Source of the DNA: Orychophragmus violaceus
Lineage: Eukaryota > Streptophyta > Magnoliopsida > Brassicales > Brassicaceae
Length of the DNA: 64,000 nt
NCBI GenBank assembly: GCA_030180135.1
Contig: CM058231.1
Span: 18,541,034-18,605,033 of the forward strand
Reading direction: 5' to 3'
A program made the translations under genes and the position numbers. Numbering within the stretch: the first letter of the stretch is position 1; each line of letters starts with the position of its first letter. Under the pieces are notes generated by a model that was given only the letters and a program-made list of their open reading frames with translations, was not told the DNA's origin and did not search any database. Of this stretch, positions 44,916 through 56,277 are shown in pieces.

Positions 44916-47900
44916 GCTGCAGAGTACTTTCACAAGTCACATGCTGAAGATCCACTAGAAAGAGCTTTACTGAGCTCTATAATGGAGCTGGAACACCTGC
45001 AAGACGAGCCTGCAATCTGCTATGCAAGACTGATGGATTCTGCTGAGCAAGTGATGAAGTTAGAAGTGCCTGCCGCGACTTTGCATCGATCGACACAGAC
45101 TAAGCATCGATCGTTGCAAGTCGACAGAGATTGGGCAGAGGAAAAGGCTCCGAAAATTGAAATGAAACAACTTCCATCGGGGCTAAGGTACGCGTTTCTT
45201 GGACCTAATTCAACTTATCCAGTGATTGTTAACGCTAGTTTGAATAACGCCGAGCTCACTTTACTGCTAAGCAAGATGCGCAAGCATCGCAAAGCTCTTG
45301 GATATTCTCTTGATGACATTTCAGGTATCTCTCCGGAGCTGTGCATGCATCAGATACATCTTGAGGACGAGTCTAAGACATCTGTTGAGCATCAGAGAAG
45401 GCTTAATCCTAATCTACAGGAAGTGGTTAAGAAGGAGATTATGAAACTCCTAGATGTCGGGATCATCTATCCTATTTCAGACAGTGATTGGGTGAGTCCA
45501 GTCCATGTGGTGCCTAAGAAAGGCGGAGTTACAGTTGTGAAGAATGAGAAGAATGAACTGATCCCTACTACGACTGTGACTGGACACAGGATGTGCATAG
45601 ATTACAGGAAACTCAATGCTGCAACAAGGAAGGATCATTTCCCTTTACCCTTCATTGATCAGATGCTGGAGAGGTTAGCAAATCACCCTTACTATTGCTT
45701 CCTCGATGGATATTCAGGTTTCTTTCAGATTCCTATCCACCCAGAGGATCAAGGAAAGACCACCTTCACTTGTCCATATGGCACATTTGCTTACCGTAGG
45801 ATGCCTTTTGGACTCTGCAATGCACCAGTTACATTCCAGAGATGCATGATGTCCATATTCACTGATATGATTGAGGACTTTATGGAGGTATTTATGGATG
45901 ACCTCTTAGTCTATGGATCATCCTATAATGAGTGCTTAGATAATCTGTGCAAGGTACTGACTAGATGCGAAGAGAAGCACTTGGTTCTTAACTGGGAAAA
46001 GTGCCATTTCATGGTCAGAGATGGCATTGTACTTGGACATAAAGTGTCTGAAGCAGGGATTGAAGTAGACCGCGCTAATATTGAGGTAATGACCAGCCTT
46101 CAGGCGCCTGATTCTGTAAAGTCTATAAGAAGCTTTCTTGGACATGCTGGGTTCTATAGACGGTTCATCAAAGACTTTAGTAAGATTGCTAGGCCACTAA
46201 CTGCTTTGCTGTGTAAGGATACCAAATTTGAGTTCAATGCAGATTGTCAGACTGCATTTGAGTAGATTAAGCAGGCATTAGTGAGTGCTCCAGTACTTCA
46301 GCCACCAGATTGGGATCTACTTTTTGAGGTTATGTGTGATGCAAGTGACTATGCTGTAGGAGCTGTTCTGGGGCAGAAGAAGGATAGAAAGCTTCATGCT
46401 ATCTATTATGCTAGTAGGACACTAGATGATGCGCAGAGAAACTATGCCACTACAGAGAAGGAGCTGTTGGCTGTTGTCTTTGCATTTGAGAAATTTCGCC
46501 CCTATCTTGTTGGCTCCAAGGTGATTGTGCACACTGATCATTCAGCCCTGAAATATCTGATGCAGAAGAAGGATGCTAAGCCAAGATTGTTGAGATGGAT
46601 TCTGTTGCTTCAGGAGTTCGATATTGAAGTGAGGGACAAGAAGGGGGTTGAGAATGGAGTTGTTGATCATCTTTCAAGGATGCTAGTTGAGGAAGACGTA
46701 CCCATTAATGATTACTTGCCTGAGGAAAACGTCAATATGGTCGGGACAGTGTTTCAAACGGATTTGGGTAAATATCTGCAAAACCGTCGGATAAATCGCA
46801 TTGCGTCGATCGATGCCACATCTGTGACGATCGATGCAAGTGTCGAGGATGCGACGATCGATGCAACCTTATGCGATGATCGTTGCAATGCGGAAACAGT
46901 TGCAGAACATTTCACGGTTCAAATTGGAGACTATGTCTTCGAGGTAGGTGCTGTCGCAACCACTGATCGACCCTGGTACGCGGATATAGCTAATTACCTG
47001 GCCACAGAGACTGAACCAGAGGATTTGAAAGGGTATGCAAAGAAGAAGTTCTTCAGGGAGCTCAGACGATACTACTGGGATGAGCTTTATCTCTACAAAC
47101 ATTGTTCAGATGGTCTTTACAGGAGATGCGTTGCTGAATCAGAGGTTCCAGACATCCTATTCCACTGTCATGGATCAGATTATGCCGGACATTTTGCTAC
47201 TTTCAAGACTGTGTCTAAGGTTCTGCAAGCAGGTTTCTGGTGGCCTACGATGTTTAAAGACACACATTCCTTTGTCTCTCAATGTGATGTCTGTCAAAGG
47301 AGAGGAAAAATCAGTAAGAGGCATGAGATGCCTCAGAATTTCATTCTTGAGGTTGAGGTTTTTGATTGCTGGGGCATAGACTTTATGGGTCCTTTTCCCT
47401 CATCCTATGGGAATAAGTTTATCTTGGTTGTTGTGGACTATGTATCTAAGTGGGTAGAAGCAATAGCTAGTCCAACCAATGATTCTTCGGTGGTCATTAA
47501 GCTGTTTAAGACCATCATATTCCCTAGATTTGGAGTACCTCGGATTGTGATTAGTGATGGAGGATCCCACTTTATTAATAAGGTCTTCGAGAAGCTCCTA
47601 AGAAAGCATGGAGTTCATCACCGAGTTGCTACTCCTTATCACCCTCAGACTAGTGGACAAGTCGAGGTCTCTAATAGACAGATCAAGAAGATCTTAGAAA
47701 AGACAGTTGGGAAGACAAGGAAGGATTGGGCAGCAAAGCTAGATGATGCATTATGGGCTTACCGGACAGCATTCAAAACACCACTTGGGACTATTCCATT
47801 CCATCTTTAGTATGGAAAAGCATGTCATCTGCCAGTGGAGCTTGAGCACAAAGCAGCATGGGCTGTAAAACAGATGAACTTTGATCTTAAGTCTGCTGCA

Positions 47901-48263
47901 GAGAGGAGATTGGTGCAGCTTAATGAGTTGGATGAGATTAGACATCTTGCCTATGAGAACTCAAATTTGTACAAAGAGAGGACTAAAGCCTATCATGACA
48001 AAAAGATTGTCTCTAGACAGTTTGCACCCAACGATCAGGTACTTTTGTATAACTCACGTTTGTATTTGTTTCTAGGTAAGCTGAAATCAAGGTGGTCTGG
48101 TCCTTTCAAGATCAAAGAGGTGCGTCCCTACGGAGCTATTATTCTAATCAGTAAGGAAGGTAATGAATTCACTGTGAATGGACAGAGGGTGAAACACTAT
48201 TGGGCTAAGGCCGAGATTCCATTAGGTCAGATTCTGCCTCTGGATGATGCACCCTCTGCCTAG
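44916..48263 (+). pseudogene. Athila-like pol: RT, RNase H and integrase, two stop codons
   Basis: This continues in the same frame as gag-protease. The reverse transcriptase is at about 45380-46010, with SPVHVVPKKGG, MCIDYRKLNAAT and the catalytic F-M-D-D at 45891-45902. RNase H is at about 46310-46660, with MCDASDYAVGAVLGQ and KELLAVVFAFEKF. The integrase has its HHCC finger at about 47155-47310 (CHGSDYAGHF, CDVCQRRGK). Its catalytic D, D and E codons are at 47379, 47556 and 47664, giving the D-x58-D-x35-E spacing of active enzymes. A chromo-free C-terminus follows (FKIKEVRPYGAIIL). TAG stops stand at 46263-46265 and 47808-47810, with no frameshift anywhere. A SIDA-type linker (46805-46895) separates RNase H from integrase. 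Confidence 0.92.
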
Positions 48264-49530
48264 ATCAGCTGAAACGTCAAGCTATTGACGTTAAAAGAGC
48301 GCTGAGTGGGAGGCAACCCACTGTTTAATTTTTGCATTTTGATTTTTGGTGTTTTTGTAGGATTTTACGTTTTGTTTCTGTTTTTGGTGAGTTTTGTCTG
48401 CAGTGATCGTTGCGGTCCTGAGCAACGATCGACACACGACGAAAAATCGCCTAGCAACGGTCGATGCATTTATGCAGCGACCGATGCCTGTGCGACAGAG
48501 GTAAAAATCAGACAGAACTCAACACATCCATTAACATTTTTTTCTTTCTTTTTACCAATCCTTTGCTTGACACTACTGGGGACAGTGTGTCTTAAGTGTG
48601 GGGGAGGTGCTACTGATTTATCTTTCTGTTTTCTTAAAAGTCAGTCCAATTTTCAAAAAAAAAAATTGTGTTATTGAGTCAAAACCAGTTTAAGTAGGAA
48701 ACAATGAATTTTGGAGGAGTTAACAACATCTTGCAGGAACTTAAGTAACCATCGGGATGAAGTTGCAGGATCTATCTATGACTATTAGAAAACTCCATCA
48801 CAGATCAACCTACTGAGAACACCCACATCACTTCAGGTATCAGAGGATCCTTTTACTGACTTCACCTTAATACTGACTTAATTTTCTCACCTAAGGGCTT
48901 GGTATACCTTGTGTCGGATTCCTTTGTTAGTTCTGACACAGCCTGTAAACCTATCCTATTTGGTTCCCTTCTCCCCTTCCATAAAATAAAAAAAGTAATA
49001 ATAAACTGAGGATGAGTTAGTAACTCCGAAGTGGTCATGGGAGTGGTAGCTACAACTATCATATCCTGTGTGATCCATGGAATGTGTCCAAAGTACACCC
49101 CTTAACGGGAAGAGCACTGATAAAAAAATGATACCCAATGGGAAAAAATCAGAATGCTAAGGAAGGGAAAAGAGAAGAAAGGGACTAGAGAAAGATAGTA
49201 TGGTGGTCTAGAGCTGGCAAGGTAAGAGTCCATGTGCCCTTTGATCGATACTTCTTAGGTGAGACCGCACTTAAATACTTGCAGAAGTCAGTAGGGTGAA
49301 TTTGAATGCGTGAATGTGATTGTGGAGTTTACTTAGGACAGTTGCTAAGTGTGGGGGAAGTATATGTTGGTCTTGATATCTTGCATGTGATTCTTTCAGT
49401 GGTTTACTAAGGGGAATCTGAGTGTTGTTGCTTCTAGGACAAAAAGAGTTTCTGAAAGTTTCCAAACCTCTTCACCATGTCTAGTTCTTTGTTTTGCTTG
49501 AGGACAAGCAAAGGCTAAGTGTGGGGGAGT
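48264..49530 (+). other. 3' untranslated region of the Athila-like element, with three PPT-like sites
   Basis: There are 1.27 kb between the pol stop and the 3' LTR. It begins with the phrase gctgagtgggaggcaaccc, common to this family, then a cluster of GATCG-type motifs at 48405-48500. The purine-rich phrase TAAGTGTGGGGGAG occurs three times: 48593-48606, 49346-49359 (ending AAG) and 49516-49529. Only the last abuts the LTR and should be the functional polypurine tract. No envelope-like ORF is present. Confidence 0.8.
49516..49529 (+). other. Polypurine tract
   Basis: TAAGTGTGGGGGAG stands directly before the 3' LTR at 49531, with a single T between. Plus-strand DNA synthesis primes here. 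Confidence 0.85.
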
Positions 49531-50740
49531 TGATATATCATGGTTTTTACCGGTTTTATGCCATGATATAAGTCTGTTTTAGAGTCTATTAGTGTTTCTT
49601 TAGAGTCTTTTGCAGGTCTTCTTAGGTACACGTACATTTGGAGCAAAAGTGGAGATTATGGAGCTAATTGGAGCACTTTGGAGATTTGACCCCGAGAGGT
49701 TGTGTTCACTGTCCAGATTTGAGTACTGTGTCGATCGTTGCACACCTGCATCGATCGATGCACAGCGAGTTGGGCCAGATTCTCGGCGGTTTAATGAAGA
49801 ATGCTAATATTGCAAAGATGCCCAGAAGTTCTAGATATTTACACAGAAGCCCCAAGTCATGTTTTAGCTATTTAATTAGGTTTTTAGCTTCAGTTTTACA
49901 TACGCTATCATAACTTAGAGCAGAGAGTTTTTAGAGCTTTTGAGGCTGATCTGATCATGTACTACATTTGTTTTAGAGAAGTTTTCGAACCCCTTTAATA
50001 TTCTAATCTCTTTTATGATTTCTATTAATTCATTGATTATGTTTACATCATCCATGTCTGAGTAGTTTCATAGTTAGGTTTAGGGTTTCTCATAGGGATT
50101 TCATGACTTGCTAGATATAATTAATTCAGTTAAGGATTCACATCAATAGAATGTTCTTCAAACTAAATTGTGTTTAATGCTAGTTCTAACCTGATCAATT
50201 AGAATCTAGATCTTAGGTTGCTAAATACGACACGACAGTGTGGTTTAGAATCTGAACTATTTAGGTTGAGCAATTTAATTACTCGCAAAGGAATTTGGTT
50301 TAATTAGATTGTAAACATATCAAACTTGGAATTAAAGCTGGTTTAATCTGTCAGTAATTGCAAAGGAATTTGGATTGCTGCACTTAGACTTAGAGAATTC
50401 TCGCAATGACAGTTGGTTAATTCTATATCTGTGTTTGAGTTCTAGAACTGAGTTTAATTAGATCCTGACAGAATGATTTATCTGCTTGTCTGATTTCCTG
50501 AGAACGCCCTAGACTTAGTGCCATTAGTTTATTGCTTACAACCACAACCTGCTACTTGTTTACTTTCTTGCTTGCTCTTTTTAGTTATTCAATACAATTT
50601 GCTTTGTTTTCTCCTAGTTTTAATCTCTTTAAGTTCTTAATCCTATCGTTGCCTAGAGTCCTTGTGGATTCGATCCCTTAGTACTACATTGATATACTGT
50701 GCACTTGCAGTTAGTATAGGGTAAAACTTTAGACCTATCA
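49531..50740 (+). repeat. 3' LTR of the Athila-like element
   Basis: This 1,210-bp LTR has the same ends as the 5' LTR. About 33 differences, including short indels, were counted by hand against 40915-42124. Confidence 0.95.
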
Positions 50741-50745
50741 AGAAG

Positions 50746-52949
50746 CCCAGCCATATGACTGTAGACGCTGAGGTCTAGCATGCAGTAAGGATGAATCCTT
50801 ATAGTATTTAGCCTTGAAAACCCTTGCGAACAGAGAGTTGGGAAATTTTAGTAGACGCCAGGCTTGTTTCTCTAACAGTGAATCATTAAACTTCGGGGGA
50901 TCGCGAAAACCCAAACCGCATTGATCTTTAGGAAACTGCAATTTATCCCAAGCTACCCAATAAATAATTCGATGATCAGATTGCTTATCCCACCAGAAAC
51001 GCCTTAGCAGAGTAGTGATCTCATCTGTTATCTGTTTTGGCAGTTTGAAACAAGACATGGAATAAACCGGCATGGAAATAGCCACGGACTTCAACATTAC
51101 CTCTTTTCCAGCAGGGGTTAGGTGTTTTGCAGGCCAAGAAGAGGTTCTGGATTTTACTCGATCAACAATGTTATGAAACATTTCTGTTTTCTTACGCCCA
51201 AACTGTTCCGGTAAACCCAAATATTTCCCACCTCCTCCCTCATTGTGGATATTCAAAATAGCTTTCAGATTATTCCGACGGCTGCCATGTACTCTCGATC
51301 CGAAAGTGATTGTAGATTTAACAACGTTCGTATAGATCAAAAACCTTCCGAAGATTGCTACAGTTGCGCACATTTGTTTGAATGAAGAATAATGAATCAT
51401 CGGTGAAAAGTAAGTGGTTGATGGAAGGAACCTCATTTCCAATTTTTATACCACGAATTCCACCAGTCTCAACTTCTCTCCGCAACAAATGGCTCAACAC
51501 ATCAGCGCATAAAATAAACAAATAAGGAGAAAGTGGGTCACCTTGACGAATGCCTCGCTCCGGAGTAATGAAACCATAGGGAGAACCATTAATAAATACC
51601 GAAAAAGTGACTGAACGAATAGTAGACATAATCCACGTAATCCATACTTCTGAAAAACCGAAAGCGTACCTTCCCGAGTAAGACTTGCGTTCATTTCAGC
51701 AGTAACTTTGCTTGGGAAACCATTAAAAATCAGATGATCAAAAGAAGAACCCGAGCTAGATTAAACGGATCTGAAGTATTCTTCACCCAGACGTCCAATT
51801 TGTTTGTCACCTCTCACTGTATTACCAAGGGAGTCCTGAATCGAGAGAATGACATTGCGGGAATACCTTTGTTTAGTGCATGACTGAAAATATTTGGTGT
51901 TGCGATCACCATGAACAAGTCTTTGCTGCCTACTCTTTTGATACCAGTACTCTTCTTCAGCACGGTACGCATCTTGAAGTTGGATATGTATAGCAGTGAA
52001 GTCAGCTGTAAATTCAACGGTGATGTCATGGCACGCTCAAGTTCTTCCTGAAGTTCCACAATGCGCTTGGCCGCATTCATATTATTATTCCTGCGACACA
52101 GTGCTAAATATCGACGGCATGATGATATCTGGTCAGAGATGGTAGACGTAGAAGAGAGATGCGAAGCGAACCATCCGTTGTTAACATAGTCCTTAAAATC
52201 CCTTAAGTCGATCATTCTCTTGTCAAAGCGGAAGTGTTTACGACGACCAGCAACCTCAAAAGTTATGTTTGTGAGCGTCGGTTTATGATCAGAACCAGTG
52301 CGAGGTAAATAAGTGGTCGATGAAGCCGGAAAGTATGCCAAAAAGATGTGTTTATGGCAACCCTGTCTAAGCATTCTTCCACAATATAAGTAGATCGAGT
52401 GCCAACCCATGAGAACCGATCATCAAGAGATCGTAAGTCTGATAAATCACACGAAGAGTAAAGATCCCTCATTCCACGAAAAGTCCATTCATCACGTATA
52501 TGACCACCTTTCTTCTCCGCATTGGATAGAAAGTCATTAAAATCACCAACCAATAACCACGGATCCAAACGCTGAGCACCTATCTGTTTCAGTCTATCCC
52601 ATAACTCATATCTTCTTTGTTGGACCGGATGACCATAAACACAAGATAAGTAGAAAGACAATCCATTAAACTTGATGTGAACATCGATCAAACGTACATC
52701 TTCAAATAAACGAGAAACTGAAATTGAACCTTTCCAAAACAAAGCTAAACCACCACCACGACCTGATGGAGGTATAATTAGGGAATTGGAAAATCCTAAA
52801 GAGCTACCTACTTGACATACTACTGAGGAAACATTCATCGTCTCTATTAAAAATAAAATATCATGATGATAGATCCGACAAAGTTCCCGCAGTCTCGGTT
52901 TAGTCAGCGACCCCAGCAGGCCCTGACAATTCCAGGAAATGATCTTCAT
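50746..52949 (-). pseudogene. LINE ORF2 N-terminal part: endonuclease and RT, internal deletion
   Basis: Minus strand, start MKIISWNCQGL at 52949. The endonuclease at about 52949-52280 has WNCQG, LFLIETMN and LLVGDFND; a frameshift near 52320 precedes SDHKP. The linker (about 52260-51815) leads to RT. Sequence jumps from NASLTRE to QKYG near 51665, so the fingers and the first catalytic Asp motif are deleted. The remaining RT has RGIRQGDPLSPYLFIL and F-T-D-D (about 51395). After a frameshift near 51320-51440 it continues with GKYLGLPEQFGRKK, CGLGFRDPPKFNDSLLEKQAWRLL and SYGWAS, where the Athila element cuts it. The second half is at 39505-40914. Confidence 0.85.
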
Positions 52950-53096
52950 TGGAACGATGGGGGTACCGCCCCCCCCCCCCCTGCGCCTTTGTCTATTGAT
53001 TGGTTGACAGAACATGAGTCTGTCGATTCTTCCCTTGCCAAGTGAATTGGTGAAGTGCCTTTCTTCAAAGCAGGTTCAAGCAGCAGACGATCTTCA

Positions 53097-54120
53097 TTAA
53101 CATGTTCCAGAAAACTGATGTTCCAAATACAAACGTTTACGCTTATTACCTTCAATCTCTGACAGAAGGTCTGGCGGTGCAATTCCTTTCCCTTTGACTT
53201 CACGCAAAGCTTGAGCAAGAAGCTCCTCATTCTCAGTAAATAGGTCCTCAGGACGGTTGACCCTTAACACAGGACCCAAACACTGGATCGGATCAGCAGT
53301 TATTGGTGCGCCAGTGTTTGTATGCTGAGTAATATAACCAACAGGGTTTTCCACAACACGTCCAGTATGGTCAGTGTTAGAAGGACCGACTGCATTCGGA
53401 TTGAGAAATCCCTTCAGACTGGGCATCCTGATGTTTGCTCTTGAGTCAAGCAAATCTTCTGCCTCTGCTGCCACAGCATTGTTGTTGTCATCATCCGGAC
53501 CTCCATCATCGAAGCCATCATCATTGTCTTTGAGACGCAAAGGGAAATCTTTTGCATCGTGAGTTAGCATCCCGCAACGCTGACAAAAACCTCAGAGACG
53601 TTTGTAGCAGAATCGGAGTACAATGTTTTCCTCTGGTTGAAATTGAAAAATTCTCTGGAAACGAAGAGGGTGGTCAATATTCCAGAGCAGTTAAACATGT
53701 ACCATGTCTACTCGAGTTGTGTTTTCAACAAAGTCAATGTCGAACACTGTTCCTAACTGATCCGCCACATAAGCCACAGACTCCGCCGTAAGATATTAAA
53801 TCGGAATACCTCGGATCTGAACCCAGAAAGGGATGGTCTTTGTCGATTCAGAAGACATGTTTGGATACCATCGGTTCACAGTGAGCATCCACTCCGCAAA
53901 GGACCAAGGCGATCTCCGGAGCACCATGTTCAGAACTTCTTTAGACTGGAAGATGAATTGCAATTTGCCCGGACCAATGATTCTTCCATGGACAGTGGTT
54001 TCAACTCCCCAGACACGAGGTAATTGAGAGATCATCACGCGCAGGTTTTGTTTGCGAGGGTTGAGAGGTGTGACAATGAGGGCCAATCAATTCGCCGAGA
54101 TAGCTTGTTGGCGAATCACC
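53097..54120 (-). pseudogene. LINE ORF1 (DUF4283), broken, zinc knuckle lost
   Basis: The DUF4283 region is at about 54086-53700 (VWGVETTVHGRIIGPGKLQFIF, VLRRSPWSFAEWML, TIPFWVQIRGIPI) and a stop follows at 53796. The knuckle begins CQRCGMLTHDAKD but then has Phe where the last Cys should be, so C-x2-C-x4-H-x4-C is incomplete. The tail (53570-53097) is acidic then basic and ends at 53097. Upstream, 54120-54496 has an open frame without recognisable motif that may be 5' UTR. Confidence 0.7.
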
Positions 54121-54520
54121 GTTGGAACAGGAACCGGTGCATCTTCAATACCGAGATTGATGTTCTGCATCTTTTGTTGAAGATGTTAGCCATTGAGATT
54201 TCTGAGGAAATTGTTTTATTGCGAGAGTAAAAGTCTGATGGTTTTAAGCAGATCCATGGTGGTTCTCCACGATCTCCAGGGATTTCGCATAACCGTTTTT
54301 TCAATCGTGTGCAGTAAATGCTCCCATCACTCACCGTTAAGGAGAATCGTGGGTAAATTTTACCGCCAATCAAGATTCGCGGACCAGGGACAACAAGAAA
54401 ACCGACTGAATCGGAGAATCTTGTCGGAAAAAAGAGTGGAGATAATCGAGAACTGAGAATCGCCAATTTCATCGCCGTATGAGAGAGAATCACCAATTTT
54501 CTAATTTAGATAAAATTATT

Positions 54521-56165
54521 AAACAAGTCTTTCAATCATCTTAAACTAACACACTAGCTATTGGACAAGGATAGATCAACGAAACGAGAATGTATGAGCA
54601 TACATATGTTGGTGGTGGAAACATTACACAACATAGCTCGTTGCATTTTTTATTGAGGTTAAAGTTTAATGTACCAAAATTTTATTATTGTTCGGAAAAA
54701 TTCCTCGCCACCTATCCTATCATCTGTTTGTTTTGTTTTTTTTGGTGAACTCTGTTTGTTTTGTTTGAGTTGGAATAAATTGCAAATATATATAACTTGC
54801 AGATACATATTGTTTTATTGCAAATTTTGGGTGTTCGCTTTTGCCAAAAAAAAAAAAAAAAAAAGTAAAACGCATCAAATTGTTTTCACGACTGGGATTA
54901 ATAAATGATAAAATATGGACTAGTTCAATTCAAGTGAGGAAAACGTGTCGGTCTCTTCCTGGTAAAACTAATACTTGAAATTTAACACTCAGTTGCTTAT
55001 ACAGTCAGTAATTCCTAAAAAGCATAAAAATTGCATTTGAATATTTAACTAAACTCGTCTACATCGACATTACTTTTATCAAAGATAATATATAGTATTA
55101 TAAGAAACATGGATTGAAAGGCTGAATGGTCGTAGCTTTATATTTTAGGAACCGAAGATTCTTCAATTTAACGTGGACGGTCGATATATTGGATTAAAAA
55201 ATGAAATGATGCAAACAGCAACGAGACAGATATATTGAACGGTCCAGCCTTCCTCTCTTTTCTCTTTTGCTTATTGTTTTGATGCAAATTGGTTTATCAA
55301 GAAAATTACAGTAATGTTCTCGAAATTTCATTCACTAGACGACAAAAAACCTTCATTTTCTCGTTACTTGCACTAACATTTCATTAAATATATTACAAAA
55401 GTCCACGAACAAATCCATTGGCCACAAAAATTAAAATATACTAGTACTACTTGTTATGAACATGTAATTTATATGCGTGACGACAACAGGAATCCATAGG
55501 GATGCATACGATGATATGAACAGCTCTTGTTTCTTCAAATGGTCGAAAACTGGCCACGCTTCGACTCAATATGGTGATAATAAGTACTGTAAGAGCTTGA
55601 AAGTGTCGATTAGGAAATATGCTAGTAAGATTTTTTTATTCGATTAGTGTTCAAATACAGTAGATTATTTATTTTTAGAATGTATATATTAATGCTCTTG
55701 GATATAATGTCCAACCCCGAATTTAGAATGCTACTATTTATTATTTACTAATTAAGCTCCAAAAAAGTTATAAAAAAAAAATTATGGTCAACCGCTCTAT
55801 TTATTCCTAATTTTTTATATATAAATTTGTCTTTATAAATTTTGTAAAAACTGTGTTTTCGAAGATTCGAACCAATATCTACCAATATAGGAATTTATTA
55901 CTTGACCACTAGACCACAGTTGTTTTTTTCATCCTAAAAAGGTTAGAACCCAAAAGGTTAAGATGAATATATTTAAGTCAATGAAGGGGGTCTTTTGTGT
56001 TGATCAATGAAAAATAGAAATAAAGACTGACAATAAAATATTTAGAACATACATAGAAACTTAAAAATAAAATAAAATTATAACATATGTATTTGAGATT
56101 ATTTTGGACAGACAGTCATTCAAGGTTTTTGCGGTGATCTGTAAAAACATACATAAAAGTAGAAT
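54521..56165. other. Spacer upstream of the MYB gene
   Basis: AT-rich DNA without a supported gene. A run of A lies at 54846-54864, after a tggtgaactctgtttg phrase. A tRNA-like phrase (agattcgaaccaatatctacc, then accactagaccaca) at 55864-55917 resembles the one at 33188-33245 and is probably old repeat DNA. The part next to the gene (about 55930-56165) is presumably its promoter. Confidence 0.55.
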
Positions 56166-56170
56166 CGCAG

Positions 56171-56178
56171 TATATAAA
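56171..56178 (+). promoter_or_regulatory. TATA box of the MYB gene
   Basis: TATATAAA lies 107 bp before the start codon. This places transcription start near 56200 and gives a 5' UTR of about 75 bases rich in CT, typical for plants. Confidence 0.65.
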
Positions 56179-56277
56179 CAAACCTAAACTCCCAAACTTT
56201 CTCTTCTGATCTTTTTATTCCTTTCTTTTCCGTCTCTCTCCTTTGTTACGATCAGCAGCTTCGGTCTCGTGAAAAAA

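Larger units (their letters stand above)
40915..50740 (+). mobile_element. Complete Athila-like Ty3/gypsy retrotransposon
   Basis: This is a 9,826-bp element with a 5-bp target duplication AGAAG at 40910-40914 and 50741-50745. It has two 1,210-bp LTRs (TGATAT to CTATCA), a tRNA-Asp-type PBS, one long gag-pol frame and a PPT at the 3' LTR. By hand alignment the LTRs differ at about 33 positions (about 2.7%), so insertion is fairly recent on an evolutionary scale. The gag, protease and pol wording fits the Athila clade. No envelope-like ORF is present between pol and the 3' LTR. It sits inside the minus-strand LINE 39465-54520, in the opposite orientation. Confidence 0.95.
39465..54520 (-). mobile_element. 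Full-length LINE interrupted by an Athila-like element
   Basis: The LINE lies on the minus strand, with body 39475-54510 minus the nested insertion 40915-50745. A likely 10-bp target duplication TAAAATTATT stands at 39465-39474 and 54511-54520. The 3' end reads AATAAAATCTTGTCGG followed by an A-rich tail with TAAA repeats. ORF1 lies at about 54120-53097 and ORF2 at 52949 down to 39505. The two sides of the nested element join in frame within the conserved SYGWAS-I-L-V-G-L block. The net length is about 5.2 kb. The element is dead (internal RT deletion, stops, frameshifts). Confidence 0.85.

Noticed and set aside
48306..48677. 123-codon ORF after Athila pol as an envelope-like gene
   Set aside because: It has a hydrophobic start but no env-type glycoprotein features, it overlaps the family's conserved 3' UTR phrase and motif cluster, and it lacks the length of Athila env-like ORFs.
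56269..56277. Upstream in-frame extension of the MYB protein (GTG start, three extra codons)
   Set aside because: Plant genes start at ATG; the ATG at 56278 begins the conserved MSRSCSQC sequence.
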